The notes under the pieces: model-generated
Databases searched by the model: none
What the model saw: the letters and a program-made list of their open reading frames with translations, nothing else
Told to the model about the DNA's origin: nothing
Made by a program: the position numbers and the translations under genes
Shown: positions 22,274 to 34,778 of the stretch, piece after piece
How the letters are laid out: each line of letters begins with the position of its first letter
How positions within the stretch are numbered: position 1 is the first letter of the stretch
Assembly: GCA_027576995.1 (NCBI GenBank)
Contig: JANBQC010000126.1
Coordinates: 1 to 55,748, forward strand
Direction of reading: 5' to 3'
DNA length: 55,748 bases
Origin: Dimargaris cristalligena
Lineage: Eukaryota > Kickxellomycota > Dimargaritomycetes > Dimargaritales > Dimargaritaceae

Positions 22274-23206
22274 GGCCCCTGCTTTCGCCCACTCTTTTCT
22301 CACCGGTTCACCCTCTATAATCACGCATATATATCACATCTTTTTTATATACCCCTACTTTGGCGTTACCCGTACATATTCATTATTTACTTTCGCTTAT
22401 ACCTCAGCCGCTCATTTTAGATCGGGCGTACTTTTACTTTCCTTGGGTTCCTCTTATGAAGCCAAAATGTAGGCAAAAAGTGCACATATCCCCTCATAGT
22501 TTATTCATTTCTGCTGTCGTTTGTGTTGGCACCATTATCTTTTAAATTGATCATTTATGGGGACCGGCCTAGCTTATTAAATCGTCGTTTATTTATATAG
22601 AAAAATTATTTGGGGGTTTTTTTTGAATGGTTATTACGGTTGCCACTTTTAGGGTTAACCCCGTATGGCCAAGTCTAAGTCTATCATGAGATGGTCGGCC
22701 ATTGGATTTGGTCAGGGAAGCCTCCTAATATAGGACAAAAAATATTTAGATCAGCATGAGTTAACAGCGTCTGAAAAACTCTGTTGAATTCACTATCCAA
22801 TATACACCCATCTTTAATTAAGTCATGGTTTGATACAGTGGGGTGAGCTGGTAAATTTGAAGGTGTATAAAGCATACAACGGTGAAAAAAATAAAAGGAC
22901 TTGAGACATAGGAGCCAATATCTATAATTTAAAAATAAATTAAGACATTCAAAGACAGAGCAGCTAGTGTTGAATGGGTACTCTTCTAGAAAAATAATAT
23001 ATATATATATATAATACGGGCAAATACCGGGTGAAAAAGGGGAGGGAGGCTCTCAACTCTAGCGACTAAAGCGTACAACAGTAAACAAATACATGTGGGG
23101 AAAAAGTGGTGAGAGAAAGAGAATCAGTTCTATCGATATAGACGGTTTGTGCGCGCACACATCAAATCATCCACCCCTCCCCCGCCTCCATCGAACCCGA
23201 GTTAAA
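22274..23206. other. Convergent 3' intergenic region, SEC24 / transporter
   Basis: AT-rich UTR sequence and a TA microsatellite at about 22997-23013. No gene seen. Confidence 0.55.
22997..23013. repeat. (AT)n microsatellite
   Basis: About eight AT units in intergenic sequence. Confidence 0.8.
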
Positions 23207-25270
23207 TTACAGGGAGGTTTGGAAGTCACGAATCAAGGCCAAGATAGCCTGGTAGGAGCCAATTGAACAGCACAGGACACCGATCACAATGATAACGACG
23301 TTCCAAAGCAGGGTACGGCCGGTGAGCAAGTGCCAGCCCTGGAGCTTGTAGTAGATCAGCACCGGGAACACAAAGATAAGGGTGGAGTAGATGAGGGAGC
23401 CGAGGAGGGCCATGACATCGGCGAAGAAGGGGACGAAAACGGCGCATAACATGGTGATAATCATGAGGGGGATACGCACGGCGGCACGCAGTTTGGGTCT
23501 CGGCCCGGGTTTGCCGAGGCCCGCGGAGCCGAAGACGCGGGGGTAGTCAGCCGCGAGTTCGTCTTCAAATTCGGAGGATACGCTGGTCAGCATGATGGGG
23601 GTGGTCATCAGCACATGGATGGTAACCATGACATTGGCGAAGGCCAGGGGCAAACCTTGGGGCAGGTTAAGGAAAACGGGGGACAGGGTATCGGAGTCGT
23701 AGACGGCGTAGCCCACGATGGCGACCAGGAGGTACATGATACAGACAATGGTGGTGGCGGTGGTCAGAACGCGGGGCCAGGCTTTGGGGTCCCGGAGGCC
23801 CTGTTCGACCTGCGGCCATACGACGTTGCCACCGAACGAGAAGCAAATGGAGGATAGGGCCAGGGGGAACCCCCACACGTCGACCCACTGGTAGGCGTGG
23901 GTGGGATGGTTAGGCAGGTCCACGATGCCCAGGCCGACGACGACAATGACCATTAAGCCGGTGGTCGCCGCGCCGAAAATACTGTTTAGGAAGGAGAAGC
24001 AGGAGGGGTGGGATATAGTAGGCCGCGGGGGTGCAATCAGGGGATTAGACTAGAAGAAGAGGCTTACAGGAGGAGCATGGCCAATCAATAGTATGGGGGG
24101 GGAAGTCATGGGGGATGATGGCCACCGCCGCATATGCTGGGCGTGGAAAAGGCTGACGACGAGTAGATGTCAGCGTGATCCACTAACGGAAGAAGCAATA
24201 ATGCAGGTAATAAAAATATAACCCTCCTATACTATTAACACCTGACCCGTCGCCGCCTCCCAGTCCAATGGGGGGGGGGCACTACTACCCCTGGAAAACT
24301 TTTCTCTGCAGACGGCAGTGAATGGCCAGAAGGGAGACCAGAAAGCATTGGGAGGGACCGGAGTGTGATCAACGGGTTCAATCGCCCATGGCATTGCTAA
24401 AGTTCAGGGGTATTACTATCACATACCTCATTATCACGGCATCCTGGATAGTGCGCATAATCACATAGGGAACGGTAACCACCACCGAGCAGATGATAAT
24501 CCAGTAGCGGACACCCGCCAAAGCGGCATCGGGGGTAAAGATGGCGTTGAGATTGTAGCCGGCGAGGATCATAAACAGGGTACAAGTGCCGACGGACGAC
24601 ACGTCCTTGAACACCCGGGTCACCCGACGACCGTGGGGGCCAAAGGCGGCACCCGCTACCTCCGAAAAGGAGTTGAGGCGGCGGCCATCGGCGGTGTAGA
24701 GGGAACGGATAAAAATGATACCCGTGTAGTTGGACACGACGGCAGCCAAGACAATCCAGAACAGACTCAGCCACCCGCCCTGCTTCAGGCAGTAGGGCAG
24801 CTGGAGGATGCCGGTGCCAGCCATGACACACATAATGTGGAATACGGCGGCGGCGTTGGAGCCCTTGGCGTGGTCTTTGACGAAAGACTCGGTGCTGGAA
24901 CCCGGCAGAAGCGATTGGCTGTCGGGAGCCGGGGCGAGGTATCCGTCAGCTAACTCATCTGGAACAATCGAAAGAGAAGGTGGAGGTGATTGGATTGGCC
25001 AGAGGGAAGGTAATAAAGTTATATTAAATAAGCAGGAATATGCGCATGGCGATGAGTAATTAGAGCCTGTATCAGAGGAGCTTGGGCATAATCCCCAGTG
25101 TGGGGGAATAGGCATATCAGCGGTGTATGCTACTACCCCACTGGCTTTTCATGTAGGGCGGGCGGCAATATAGACGAACGGAGCAGCTAGTTACCTGAGG
25201 TGAATTCCACCGACTTGGGCGAAATGGCGCCGTACCAACGGGCGCCACTGGGTTTGGGAGCTTCGGCCAT
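23207..25270 (-). CDS. Vacuolar-type amino-acid transporter (AAAP family)
   Basis: Exons 25270-25195, 24958-24427 and 23981-23207 give about 460 aa. The protein has about eleven hydrophobic segments after a short hydrophilic N-terminus. The first core segment carries the AAAP signature (FHIMCVMAGTGILQLPYCLK); another conserved block is LSSICFSFGGNVVWPQVEQG, which matches the H-G-PxxxxxM region of AVT1/SLC32-type proteins. Members move neutral amino acids across the vacuolar or vesicle membrane, coupled to protons; substrate and direction cannot be read from sequence. The exon 2/3 join is in phase and fuses two membrane segments sensibly, though the branch site before exon 3 is very close to its AG. 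SKT5 lies about 3.9 kb upstream and is transcribed away from it. Confidence 0.85.
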
Positions 25271-26565
25271 TGCGAGGTTGGGTAGCAAGACAAGGGAGAA
25301 GGCCGCTTCGGAGGAACGTTGCCTAGTTAATTGAGTAATTGAGAGAACGAAAGATAATATGCTCTTTCACAGAGAGATAAACAAACAACTAGAGCCGGCT
25401 CAAATCGGCAGGAAAAAATGCGACCAAGTCTAGGGTTAGGTAGGAAACACACCACGCATAGTCACAAAACGAATAGTCTAGAAATATGGGTAGGAAGAAA
25501 AGCGCAATGCTAAGGTAAGAAATACGGGAGACGGAATAGAATATCGTGAATACTAGGCAGAAGGGGGGCGCGGTGGGAGAGGGGCAGGCGGAGTCGGCTT
25601 TATAGGAGGGAGGGGCGCGAGGATTGGCTGCTTCCCGAGCGGCGTTTTATGAATCACCAACTATATGCAACATGCGGAACGGGTCCTGTTAAGTCAACCA
25701 ACCCCTCTCCTTCTCTCCTGGTCAGCTGACTCACATCGGTTGACCCAGACTCCAGGGACCCCCCGGAACAACTTAAGGAAGAGACAAGGGGAACCCAGGG
25801 CCAGTGTACTCAAGTGGTTCCCAGATCCCAGACCCCAGAGCAAGGCACAGTACGAGACGAGCGGGGGCGTTCTCTATTCCTGCCCAGATAAGTAAGCGAC
25901 ATAACGGCGGCAGTGGGAGGGGTCGGTTTTGGTTTTGGTTTTTTGGTGCAGTGCACCACCGCCCTTCCAAAGCAGCAAAAAAACAACGCCTGTCCCTCAA
26001 TAATCAGGGAGAATGAGTGAAATTTAGCTTGGATGGCGCCATCCACACGCCATTCAGTGGGTGGGTTATATGTGCAAAGCCCTTTTTACACGATCGGCCG
26101 GGCCAGCGTGACCCCCGGGTGCCTCCACAATTGGATGAACCAGTCGGGCTATCCATCACATCCGTAGGCAGGCGAGAGTCTCGCTGGTCACAAGATGCGC
26201 AGAAGGGATGTCTACTGTATAGCATTAAAGTGGAGCGATGAATAAATGAGGGGTGAGGGTGATATAATATACCCATGGATAGGAACCGTATGAGCCCCCC
26301 TGCCACCCTTGAATCTAATAATAAGATAGGCGATCATCTATTAAAGCTGCGCGCCGGGAAGTTCTCCGAGGTCCGACTATAATCGGATAAGTGGCCTCTG
26401 GTCTGAAGGGTGAGTGCAATAATATATACCCCAGATACGTATGTGGTCGACATTAGTTCTAAAATATTTCGAATTAACCCCATAAAATCTCGGGCGGCAG
26501 AATTAATGAATGGTTTGCGGGGGACCATTACTACTCGCCCGCCGATCACGCCATCGCCAAACCAA

Positions 26566-26593
26566 CTCTCTCTCTCTCTATATATATATATAT
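26566..26593. repeat. Compound (CT)n(TA)n microsatellite
   Basis: A CT run passes directly into a TA run. Confidence 0.85.
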
Positions 26594-28261
26594 CCCCCAG
26601 CTAGCAAATGAGTGTGGTGGGAATTAACAAAAAAGAGAGGAAAGGAGGACCTTAACGGCTGACCGCCTTCTAGCAGTAACAGCCCTGGCCCAAGGCCTTG
26701 TCAGCCGGTAATCACCGTCCCTTTATTTAGATATCTCGGCACGCTTACCAATAGAGGCAGAAGTACTTACTTACCTCACCAACAACCGTGTTTATAAGAA
26801 TGAACACCAACCTATTTATATATTTATTATTAATGATGGGCGTGTATGGGAGGAGGAACACAATGGGCGGAATACTGCTATTCTTACCCAATAACATCAC
26901 CTGTCTCGTCAAACTGGGCTACTCTAGACCAATGTTAATATTATTTAAACCCCTATAATTGGCGAGCTATTTTAAGAACAACAACGGCCCTCCCAGGCTC
27001 ACTCGTTAGCTGTCAAACTGCCCTTTAATTTGAGGAACACGGCGGTACGCGATTGGCTATTTTGACCTGGAACAGGCGGTACTTTTTAGATGAGGGTGGA
27101 ACGGGATCACAAATTAGATAACCCAGATTACAAATATACAGCTTCGTCGCCCTAAATGACCCTTCATCCACGGCTAGTGATACTTTCCAACACTGGGCTG
27201 TTCTCCCAGTGCTCGCCATCATCGAAGCAACCGAATAATGTAGTGATGGTCTTTTTATGGGGGCAGGTTCATGACTAGTCTGGTCTCCAACGAGTTCTCC
27301 GCAACTGCTTTAATGCGCACCGCTGCCCCATCATCACACAACACTGGCTTGCTATATATGATCAGATGATAAACCCTTCCCGGTAGTGATGTCGATTGGA
27401 CGGACGGGACGGAGGTAAACCAAGTGAAAGGAGAACGGCCCATTGGGGAGCGCTGTTTGCATTCTATTGCCGGGAATGACCGGTTGATGACTTGGTGGGA
27501 AAAGTCGAACCCCCCCCGCTTCTTATAGTGTTAGGTTCACTCTTTGTAATCGGGAAAGGCCTAACTAGAGAGGCTCTGACCTGTACAGGATATAGCCGCG
27601 GCCGCTGCCTTTCGCGCGTGTGGGCCAGATCTTCCAAACGGAGGATATTCCTTGGTCTGCACCCGGGGAGGGGGGATCGCCCTGGTCAGATTATATACCT
27701 CATGGTCGTATTTATAGCCTGGAGTGGCGCGCATGCCTGAGTGTGGATAAGCATTTCAGTAATTTTCCACCTCCTTCGGCTTCTATTTTGTGCCGTTGGG
27801 CCCTGTCTATTGTCCTTCTCTGCATAATACATGTACCACACAGATCAGTCTAGTGGAGTGCATGTGCTCATCCAAGTGGTGGTCGGCTATATAAATACCC
27901 CCATCCTAACTCCGAATCCTCTATTGTATTGTTGAGCTTTGGCCAATGTGCTGCCGTTACTCCATTGTCTTGTCTTATATGCCCCATACGGTACGGCCGA
28001 TTTCTAAAAAGATAGAATCGTAAATTAAGAGGAAACTGCCGCAATATAGAACCCCTTTCCGCCCCGGCCGGCTTAAACGGCGTCCTTTCCCCATTCCTTG
28101 CCAGACCCCATTGTACTCTGCCAAGGGTCCCCACGACTTCTTCTTCACCAGCTCATTGTTGCAGCGTCGCCCTCTCACTTCTCCTGCTTATTCCCTATGA
28201 CACATCCCCTATGGTGTTCTCCCGCATACATCCACCCACCATCTATGCTACCATCTACCGT

Positions 28262-28313
28262 ATCTCTCGGCAGTGAATATATGCTCTACCATCTCTCGGC
28301 AGTGAATATATGC
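28262..28313. repeat. Tandem duplication, 29-bp period
   Basis: The 23-mer beginning ATCTCTCGGCAGTGAATAT occurs at 28262 and again at 28291, with identical sequence. A 6-bp spacer (TCTACC) separates the copies. Confidence 0.9.
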
Positions 28314-29181
28314 GCCTGCTTTCCATTTCCCTATAACTGGGCTGCCATCCACCTGCCCCTCCTCCTTCGTCTTCTTCGTTTACTCTACCACCATTGAGTT
28401 CTATTCCTCTTTTCATTTAGTATACTATATTCCCCTTGGTGTAAACACTCCCTTTCCCCCAACCTTGTCTCTTCTGCTTGCAAGTGTCTACTACTGTTTC
28501 CCCACCCACACTCCCCTCTAGTTCAAACCGCACGTTTTGCGTGGTTGGCCACGACCTTCTCCCTACCCTCCGCCCCCCTCTTAAAAAACTGCTCAGGCGG
28601 CGTTATTGTGTAAAAACCTTTTGGCAATCGTGGTCCGTCTCCGCTGACTATTCGCCTGGGCCGTTGTCCTACATGTAGATGATCCAGTGACGACCACCTT
28701 TAGATTCCACCGCTGGTTTCCTTACTATTCTTGTACTCAACCCCCCTTTTTCCTGTTCCGCTCCTCTATTGAACATTCGGGCCCAAGTTGGTATTTCCTT
28801 ATAGCATAGCCCCCGCGCTCGACAGACGCCCCGAGCACCCCTTCCTCTGTTTCTCTTTGTTCCAACCCTCAACTTTTCCTAGCCACTTGGCTATTAGCTA
28901 AATCCCCCCTCTCCTTTTATTGGAGCACTTTTACTGCCCCCTCTCTCTCCATTTGACTTGGCAGACCTAATATTAATATTACTACTACTGCACTTCCCTC
29001 TTCTTCATCCTAATAGTTCCAGCTCTTCCTTTTGTTTACGAACTTTTCCAACCCCCTTCACCATTGGTGCTCATTGGCCCGTATTCTTATCCCTAGCCAC
29101 CTGCTGCTATTCCTTAGATTATCCTATTATTAGATTGGCCCAGTCTTCTCCGCTAGTTACTGTGTCCACTAAAGCTCGACT

Positions 29182-31548
29182 ATGTCCGCCCCCATAACTA
29201 ATACTAACCCCAGTTACCCTGCCGACCACCGGGTCGATTCAGCCCAATATTCGGACATATCCTCATCCAACACCAAGCCCGACCAGCAGAGCTACGAGAC
29301 CGCTCACTCCTCCCCCGAGGGCCATCCCCAGCAGCCCCCACCGTCTCGCTACAGCGCCTTCACCTCCCCACCCACCAGTCCCCCCACCGCGAACCCCCTT
29401 GCCCAGCACTCCAACTCTATCCGGAAGCTCAAGCCCCTACCGTCTAAACCCGGCGATTTCCCCATCGACTACGCTTTTCAGAACATGGCCCTCTCCCCAC
29501 CCACCTCCACCATCCCCTCTCCCGGCGGTGGCCAGAACGGTTCCACCTCCAATCACGGGCCGGGCTATTACTCAAGCGCTAGCTCCACCAGCACCACTGG
29601 TCCCGCCGCCGCCGACCGTCCGTTCGAAACCCTGGGGGAAGAGCTGACCTACCTGCGCCCCACTAGCCAGGAGCTCTACGACGCCCGCTTCCCACGTAAC
29701 CATAGTTCCTACAGTTTGGCCAATTCCAGCGACAGCCGCGAATCCGCCCCGTCCGCCGCCGCTGTAGTGGCTAGCAATCGGCCTCGCATGGCCCCCGGCG
29801 GTCCCCCTTCCCCCCAGGACCAGGGCTTTGACAGCGGCTACCATTCCAGCTCCTACAGCCACTACCATGCTTCGCCCATGCAGCCGGCTTTCCCCGGCTC
29901 GCCCTCCCATGCCCTGCCCCTCCCGCCCGTGGCCAAGAGTGGTTCCCATTCACCATCTCCCGGGCCCTCCCCCGTGCCTCAACCCTATTCAGGCCCCCGC
30001 TCCCCCTTGGGTGACAGCCACCTGGTTCCCCCGGGTCCCCCGCGCTTCAAAAGTCTCAACAACTCCACCCCGGATCTGGCCGCTCCTGCCTCCAGCGGCG
30101 GTGGTTTTGACGGGCCTATTCCCCGCGCCAACTCCCCCCACTACGCCACCATGCGTGGCGCGCCCACCCGCCCCACCTCCTCCTATTACCAAATGCACTC
30201 CAACTCCTCGGGGGAACTCCGCCCCATGTCTATGGCCGACCCCAGTGGCTACCCCTACAATCGGCACTCGGCCTCCTCAACCTCACTGCAGCAGGCCGCC
30301 AATCGCCAGAGTGTAGCCTTCGGATTCGGTTCCCAGCGCGGCTCCCGTACATCCGTCACTCTTATTAACGAAAAGTCGGCCTTGGGCATGTATCGTGAGG
30401 CCGCCAAGAAAACCAACGATCCCCGCATTCAGCTGGAATTTGCCAAATTCCTCATCCAGTGCGCCAACGAGGATCCCGCCTTGGCATCCCCTACCGGGTC
30501 CGCCCATGGTTCCCCGCACAGCTCCCCGCGTCTCGGCCCGCAGATGTCGGCCACTGATGTAATGAACCAGTTTGAAAATAAGCAAAAGCTCATGGAGGAA
30601 GCCGTGTATTGGATCCGTTTGCTCGAACGACAGGCCCACCCCGAAGCCTGCTTCATTGTCGCCGAATGGTATTCGGAGGGTAAATTCGGTCTGGCCAAGG
30701 ACGAGGACAAAGCCACCGCCGCCTACCTGATCGCCTCCAAGCACAATATCGCGTACGCATCCTACAAAATGGGCAAGTACTACGAGAAACGGCGCCAGAA
30801 CTCCAAGGCCCTGTCCTTTTTCCAAAAGGGGGCCGCCCAGGGCGATGTGTCGAGCAGCTACCGATTGGCGTTAATCCACCTGCGCGGTGAGATGCACCAG
30901 GTCAAGAGCGTCCGGCAGGCCCTGATCTATCTGCGGCGCTCTGCCCAACCCGATGAGCACTGCTCGGAAGGCGCCTATCTGTTGGCCCTCATGTACCTGG
31001 ACGAATTCTACGAGTGCAAGGTTGACGACCAGGTCTTCAAAGACAATGAAGAGGCCCAGAAGCTGCTGGAAAAAGCCGCCCAGTTCGGCAACGCCGACGC
31101 CCAATACCGGCTGGGTCAGGCCTTCGAGTTCGGTGAGTGCGGCTATGAGACCGACCCCATGTACTCTGTGTCCTACTACCGCATGGCAGCTGAGCAGGGC
31201 CATAAGGAGGCCCAGATGGCTCTCAGCGCGTGGTATCTCAGCGGCTCCCCGGGCACCGTCGATCAAAATGACAACCTGGCCTACAAATGGTGCGCCAAGT
31301 CCGCCGCCCAGGGATTGGTCAAGGCCGAGTTTGCTATGGGCTACTACTTCGAGGTGGGCATCGGGACCCCAATTGACGTTGAAAAGGCCAAAGAGTGGTA
31401 CCACATCGCCATCTCCCACGGCAATAAGGAGGCCCAGCAGCGGATGGACAAGCTCATGGGCAACTCCCGGGAAAGTAGTCGTGATCTGAAGCGGAAGGTC
31501 ACCAAGAAGCGAGCCAAGAAGGATAATACCGGATGTCGAATTTTCTAA
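29182..31548 (+). CDS. SKT5: Sel1-repeat chitin synthase activator (SKT5/CHS4 type)
   Basis: Single exon of 788 aa. Residues 1-~390 are Ser/Pro-rich and disordered. From about residue 402 to 755 there are about seven Sel1-type (TPR-like) repeats with the usual A..LG..Y..G pattern, such as ASYKMGKYYEKRRQNSKALS, AQYRLGQAFEFG and AEFAMGYYFEVGIG. The C-terminus is a basic stretch followed by CRIF, a CaaX box for prenylation (C785), as in yeast Skt5 (Chs4). In yeast this protein anchors and activates chitin synthase III at the bud neck and plasma membrane; the role here follows from the domain order and CaaX. Codon usage is strongly C-biased. The start at 29182 is the first ATG after a CT-rich leader. 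Confidence 0.92.
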   Translation: MSAPITNTNPSYPADHRVDSAQYSDISSSNTKPDQQSYETAHSSPEGHPQQPPPSRYSAFTSPPTSPPTANPLAQHSNSIRKLKPLPSKPGDFPIDYAFQNMALSPPTSTIPSPGGGQNGSTSNHGPGYYSSASSTSTTGPAAADRPFETLGEELTYLRPTSQELYDARFPRNHSSYSLANSSDSRESAPSAAAVVASNRPRMAPGGPPSPQDQGFDSGYHSSSYSHYHASPMQPAFPGSPSHALPLPPVAKSGSHSPSPGPSPVPQPYSGPRSPLGDSHLVPPGPPRFKSLNNSTPDLAAPASSGGGFDGPIPRANSPHYATMRGAPTRPTSSYYQMHSNSSGELRPMSMADPSGYPYNRHSASSTSLQQAANRQSVAFGFGSQRGSRTSVTLINEKSALGMYREAAKKTNDPRIQLEFAKFLIQCANEDPALASPTGSAHGSPHSSPRLGPQMSATDVMNQFENKQKLMEEAVYWIRLLERQAHPEACFIVAEWYSEGKFGLAKDEDKATAAYLIASKHNIAYASYKMGKYYEKRRQNSKALSFFQKGAAQGDVSSSYRLALIHLRGEMHQVKSVRQALIYLRRSAQPDEHCSEGAYLLALMYLDEFYECKVDDQVFKDNEEAQKLLEKAAQFGNADAQYRLGQAFEFGECGYETDPMYSVSYYRMAAEQGHKEAQMALSAWYLSGSPGTVDQNDNLAYKWCAKSAAQGLVKAEFAMGYYFEVGIGTPIDVEKAKEWYHIAISHGNKEAQQRMDKLMGNSRESSRDLKRKVTKKRAKKDNTGCRIF

Positions 31549-32838
31549 ACGCCATACGACTGATCTCTCTCTCTCACTCTCTGAGTTGGCAATGTCGCTC
31601 AGTTGTCGATCGGTTCGGTAGGGAGGGGGGAGTACGTGTGGTCGGTCATATTTCACTATTGTTTGGTTATATCTGGCCCCTCCTATATTTATTTCTATAC
31701 TTGTAGATCTTTGCCCCTCCTCTTTCTCACTTTTGCTTGACTTGAAACATTCCAACCCGTGTGTTTATTTAAAAATCATTTACACCCCTTCCGAGTGTTC
31801 TTGTCCATTTCTCCTATTATTTCCATCGTTCACCATATTTCTGCATTGGCTTAATTCTTATTATATAACCCATCGGGGCACCCTCACCAGTACGTACCTT
31901 GCAGTTGCGCCTCCTATTCGCCTCTTCTGCGGATGCTTTTGGTTTATGAATGCGATCACAGTATAGTATATTCTGACTGAGACACTCTCCGCCCTTATTT
32001 CTATTTTTTTGCGGTACTACTACTATCTCCATTTCATATCTTTTATCTACTTTGATTTAAGTTTCCGAAGCCATTAAGCGTGCCCTCCTTCTATGCACGG
32101 TTATGTCTTCGTTATTCATACCCACGTGTAACTTCGCCACCAGCCGCATTGTATTCCGATCGACTGAACCAAAACTTGGGCGCACTACACTTTTTTATTT
32201 CTCAGTGCAGATTGTGGATAAGCGCCCCGCATCAGCCCTTCTTATATCCCTCCCCCTTACTTTATCGTTATCCATTATCTGGTTTTTGGTCCGGCAATAC
32301 CCATGGTTTTCCCGTTAAATATTTTTTGAACATTCACTATCCCACTGTGCCATTATCCATTCATCCACAATAAACCCCAGTTACACAATAAGTTTAAGTC
32401 AACAATGTGGGTAGTTTTGCAGCCGCTCAAGTAGGGTGCCTAATCCAGAAAGGGGGAGGAGGAGGCCAACAGGTGCTCCCAGCTATGCTGGGATAGAGCT
32501 GGGTGGACTTAGTAATGGCTGGTCCAAAATAAATGGATTTCAAAAACTCCCCCCTGACAAACCACCACCCTAATGAGGAGCTACAGAGGAACCATATACG
32601 CATACAAGGCTTATGGCTCAGCTGGGAATTGGTCCCCAGGTTGATTCCCATTTCCTGTTTCATGACTCTATTCTCTTTTATACTTGTTAACCACTGCCGA
32701 ATTACCGTTTGCCTCGCAGGTCTAGTTAGTTGACCCTGTGGTAACCAGCTACTATCTGCTTGTCGCCTTTGAACTGATCTCTCTTCTTGTTTATTACATA
32801 CCCTACTATCTGTTTTCCCCCAGCGACTCACGGAACAC
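31549..32838. other. Intergenic, SKT5 to unrecognised gene
   Basis: CT- and AT-rich 3' UTR and leader sequence. The open frame on the - strand at 32427-33071 covers the start of the next gene and has no domain I know. Confidence 0.5.
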
Positions 32839-34778
32839 ATGCCGCTTTCCGGGTCCGACGACATACAAAGTTTTTTCGACGAATTTCGCCGACAAACTTT
32901 ATGTCCAGCCACCGGACCTTCCACATGTAAGCCCTGTTCTGCTTTAAGTCGAGTTTTAGGAGGACCGCCAATTCGGTTAGCTACCAGGCGGAAGGCGGCT
33001 CGCTTAAAAAGGGCTCCACTATTAATCCATGGGGCTTGGTAATACTCGTTCATCCTTACCCAATATGCCATAGTATTTCAGGGTAGAGTCGATTTGCCTA
33101 AATTTGCGTTAGATACTCACATCTATTAAATTACATCGCTAATTCCCATTTTATGAGTGTTTTTTTTGTGTGTTATTGTATTATTCTTTTTTGTAAAAGC
33201 GCCCCATTCAACCCCAGTAGTAATAACTAAATTTAACTCCGACAAGGGCAAAACCGGTTCCGCGACGGGTCAAGACAATGTAAGTGATTTATACCATGTT
33301 ATTTTTTTATTGGTAATTCTCCAATGTGAACTGAGGGAGTAGGGGCTACGTCTAAATGCCTTCGGGGGCCGATATACATGGCTCAAATAGGTTTAGTAGA
33401 CCAACGTATATTCAATGCCAAATCACTCTACTGGACTGCCAGCGATACTAACTTTGATACTATTTGAATTATGTTTAATAGGCTGTCCAATCCCGTTCGC
33501 AGGCGCAAAAAAATGGTTCGTTAATTGTTTAGGCTACCCCTAGTGATACGTGAATTTTCCTTTGGGCATCGCGACCGTCACGGCTGGTTATACGCCTAGA
33601 TCCCATTATACCACTGACAGTGGGGGGAGGTAACTGTTAGAATGTGAACTTGTTGACTACCCTTCCTACTTCTAACTTGCTCTTCCTCGGGGGAGTTTTT
33701 TTTTATGGTTGTGGTATCTATACCTCTTAATAATCCATGATAATGGATGCGCAGCCTATAAAGTGGCTCTATTGCGAATGAAGTTTAAAAAAACTTCCAA
33801 CAGCGCATGGCATCAGCGGGACACGATAACCATGGAGGAAATCCGACATTTTGGTAAGTATACTCCCCCACTTTATCGCCCAGTGGGGCTTCCTAATATA
33901 TACCAAATGATGGGTGACTCCAAACCCCCCTACTCTACCTCTCCAATATTCGTTGCGGTTGGTTTTGGAATCACGGTAATCCATGTACTGTATGGGCTTC
34001 GTTTGGCCAGTCATCCGATGACCTCGGGTTATCTAACTATTAATTTTAATCTTAACCTTAGTTCTCTACATTTATTTTCTGGGGTTTTCTTTGGATTTAT
34101 TATGATTATCATGGGGGGTCAAAACCCACGCCCTTTTCGCGGATCCCTTTATAAAACTAGCCAAACAAACCACCCAACTACCGCATTGCCAAAACCGCTG
34201 GGTCAAAGTACTGGGTTCGCTGTTTTTACCGGACTATTCGGGACCGGCTTTACAAGCAGAGGCCCAACGATTGGCACAACTCGCGTAAGTGATGTCCACC
34301 TTCTTGCCATTCTGTGATTGGCCATATGGCGACCTAGACGGCAACTACTACCGCTCTGTACTCGGTTATAGCCAATCCCTAGAATTCTGTAATCGGTTTG
34401 GGTCTAATTTTAGTATAGCCCAGTCCTGTCGTATCATACAGCTTATCCTATGCATCTATTTATTTATTTATGTATCTTCCTTTTGTATTCTGGGTCCGCT
34501 TACTTTTCCACAGGCATGCCAATGATGCACCCAATCCAATCCTGTACATCGAATTGTCAGACAACTCCCTATCAGAAACATCCCATACGGACCCCCCACC
34601 ATGTACGTTAGCAACGCCACCTGTTCCCCCATCAACCCAAGACACCGTCTTACCCCCCCAGAGGGTCAAAAAGCGGCGCTACCATTCTATATCTCGCGCA
34701 TCAGATCCCAATCAATCCCTTTCCAAAGAGGATCGTAAAAAATCCCTGGACGACTGGCTTGGCCTGGGCAATGCCTGA
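32839..34778 (+). CDS. Unrecognised 6-exon gene, about 229 aa
   Basis: Proposed exons: 32839-32926, 33200-33279, 33482-33515, 33755-33853, 34161-34284, 34514-34778. All joins are in phase and several introns carry good signals, including a perfect TACTAAC branch site before exon 3. The exon 3 donor (GTTCGT) is weak. The N-terminus is acidic/amphipathic (SDDIQSFFDEFRRQ). A central conserved-looking helical block follows: NAYKVALLRMKFKKTSNSAW, TMEEIRHFAKQTTQLPHCQN, RWVKVLGSLFLPDYSGPALQ. Then comes a Ser/Thr/Pro-rich tail with a basic QRVKKRRYHSISR cluster (possible nuclear signal) and an end with KKSLDDWLGLG. I do not recognise the family. The small exons, weak codon bias and nuclear-looking tail resemble those of the CENP-O and HIRIP3-like genes, so a low-expressed nuclear protein is a guess. 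Confidence 0.65.

Larger units (their letters stand above)
25271..29181. other. Large (3.9 kb) intergenic region
   Basis: No convincing gene. The left edge is the transporter promoter, and the right ~700 bp is a CT-rich SKT5 leader/promoter. In between lie a CT/TA microsatellite (26566-26593), a 29-bp tandem duplication (28262-28313) and short frames without recognisable domains (for example 27025-27222 on the - strand and 27492-27853 on the + strand). An RNA gene or a fast-evolving small gene cannot be ruled out. Confidence 0.5.

Noticed and set aside
30283..31755. Long - strand frames under SKT5
   Set aside because: They are shadows of the strongly biased Sel1-repeat coding region.
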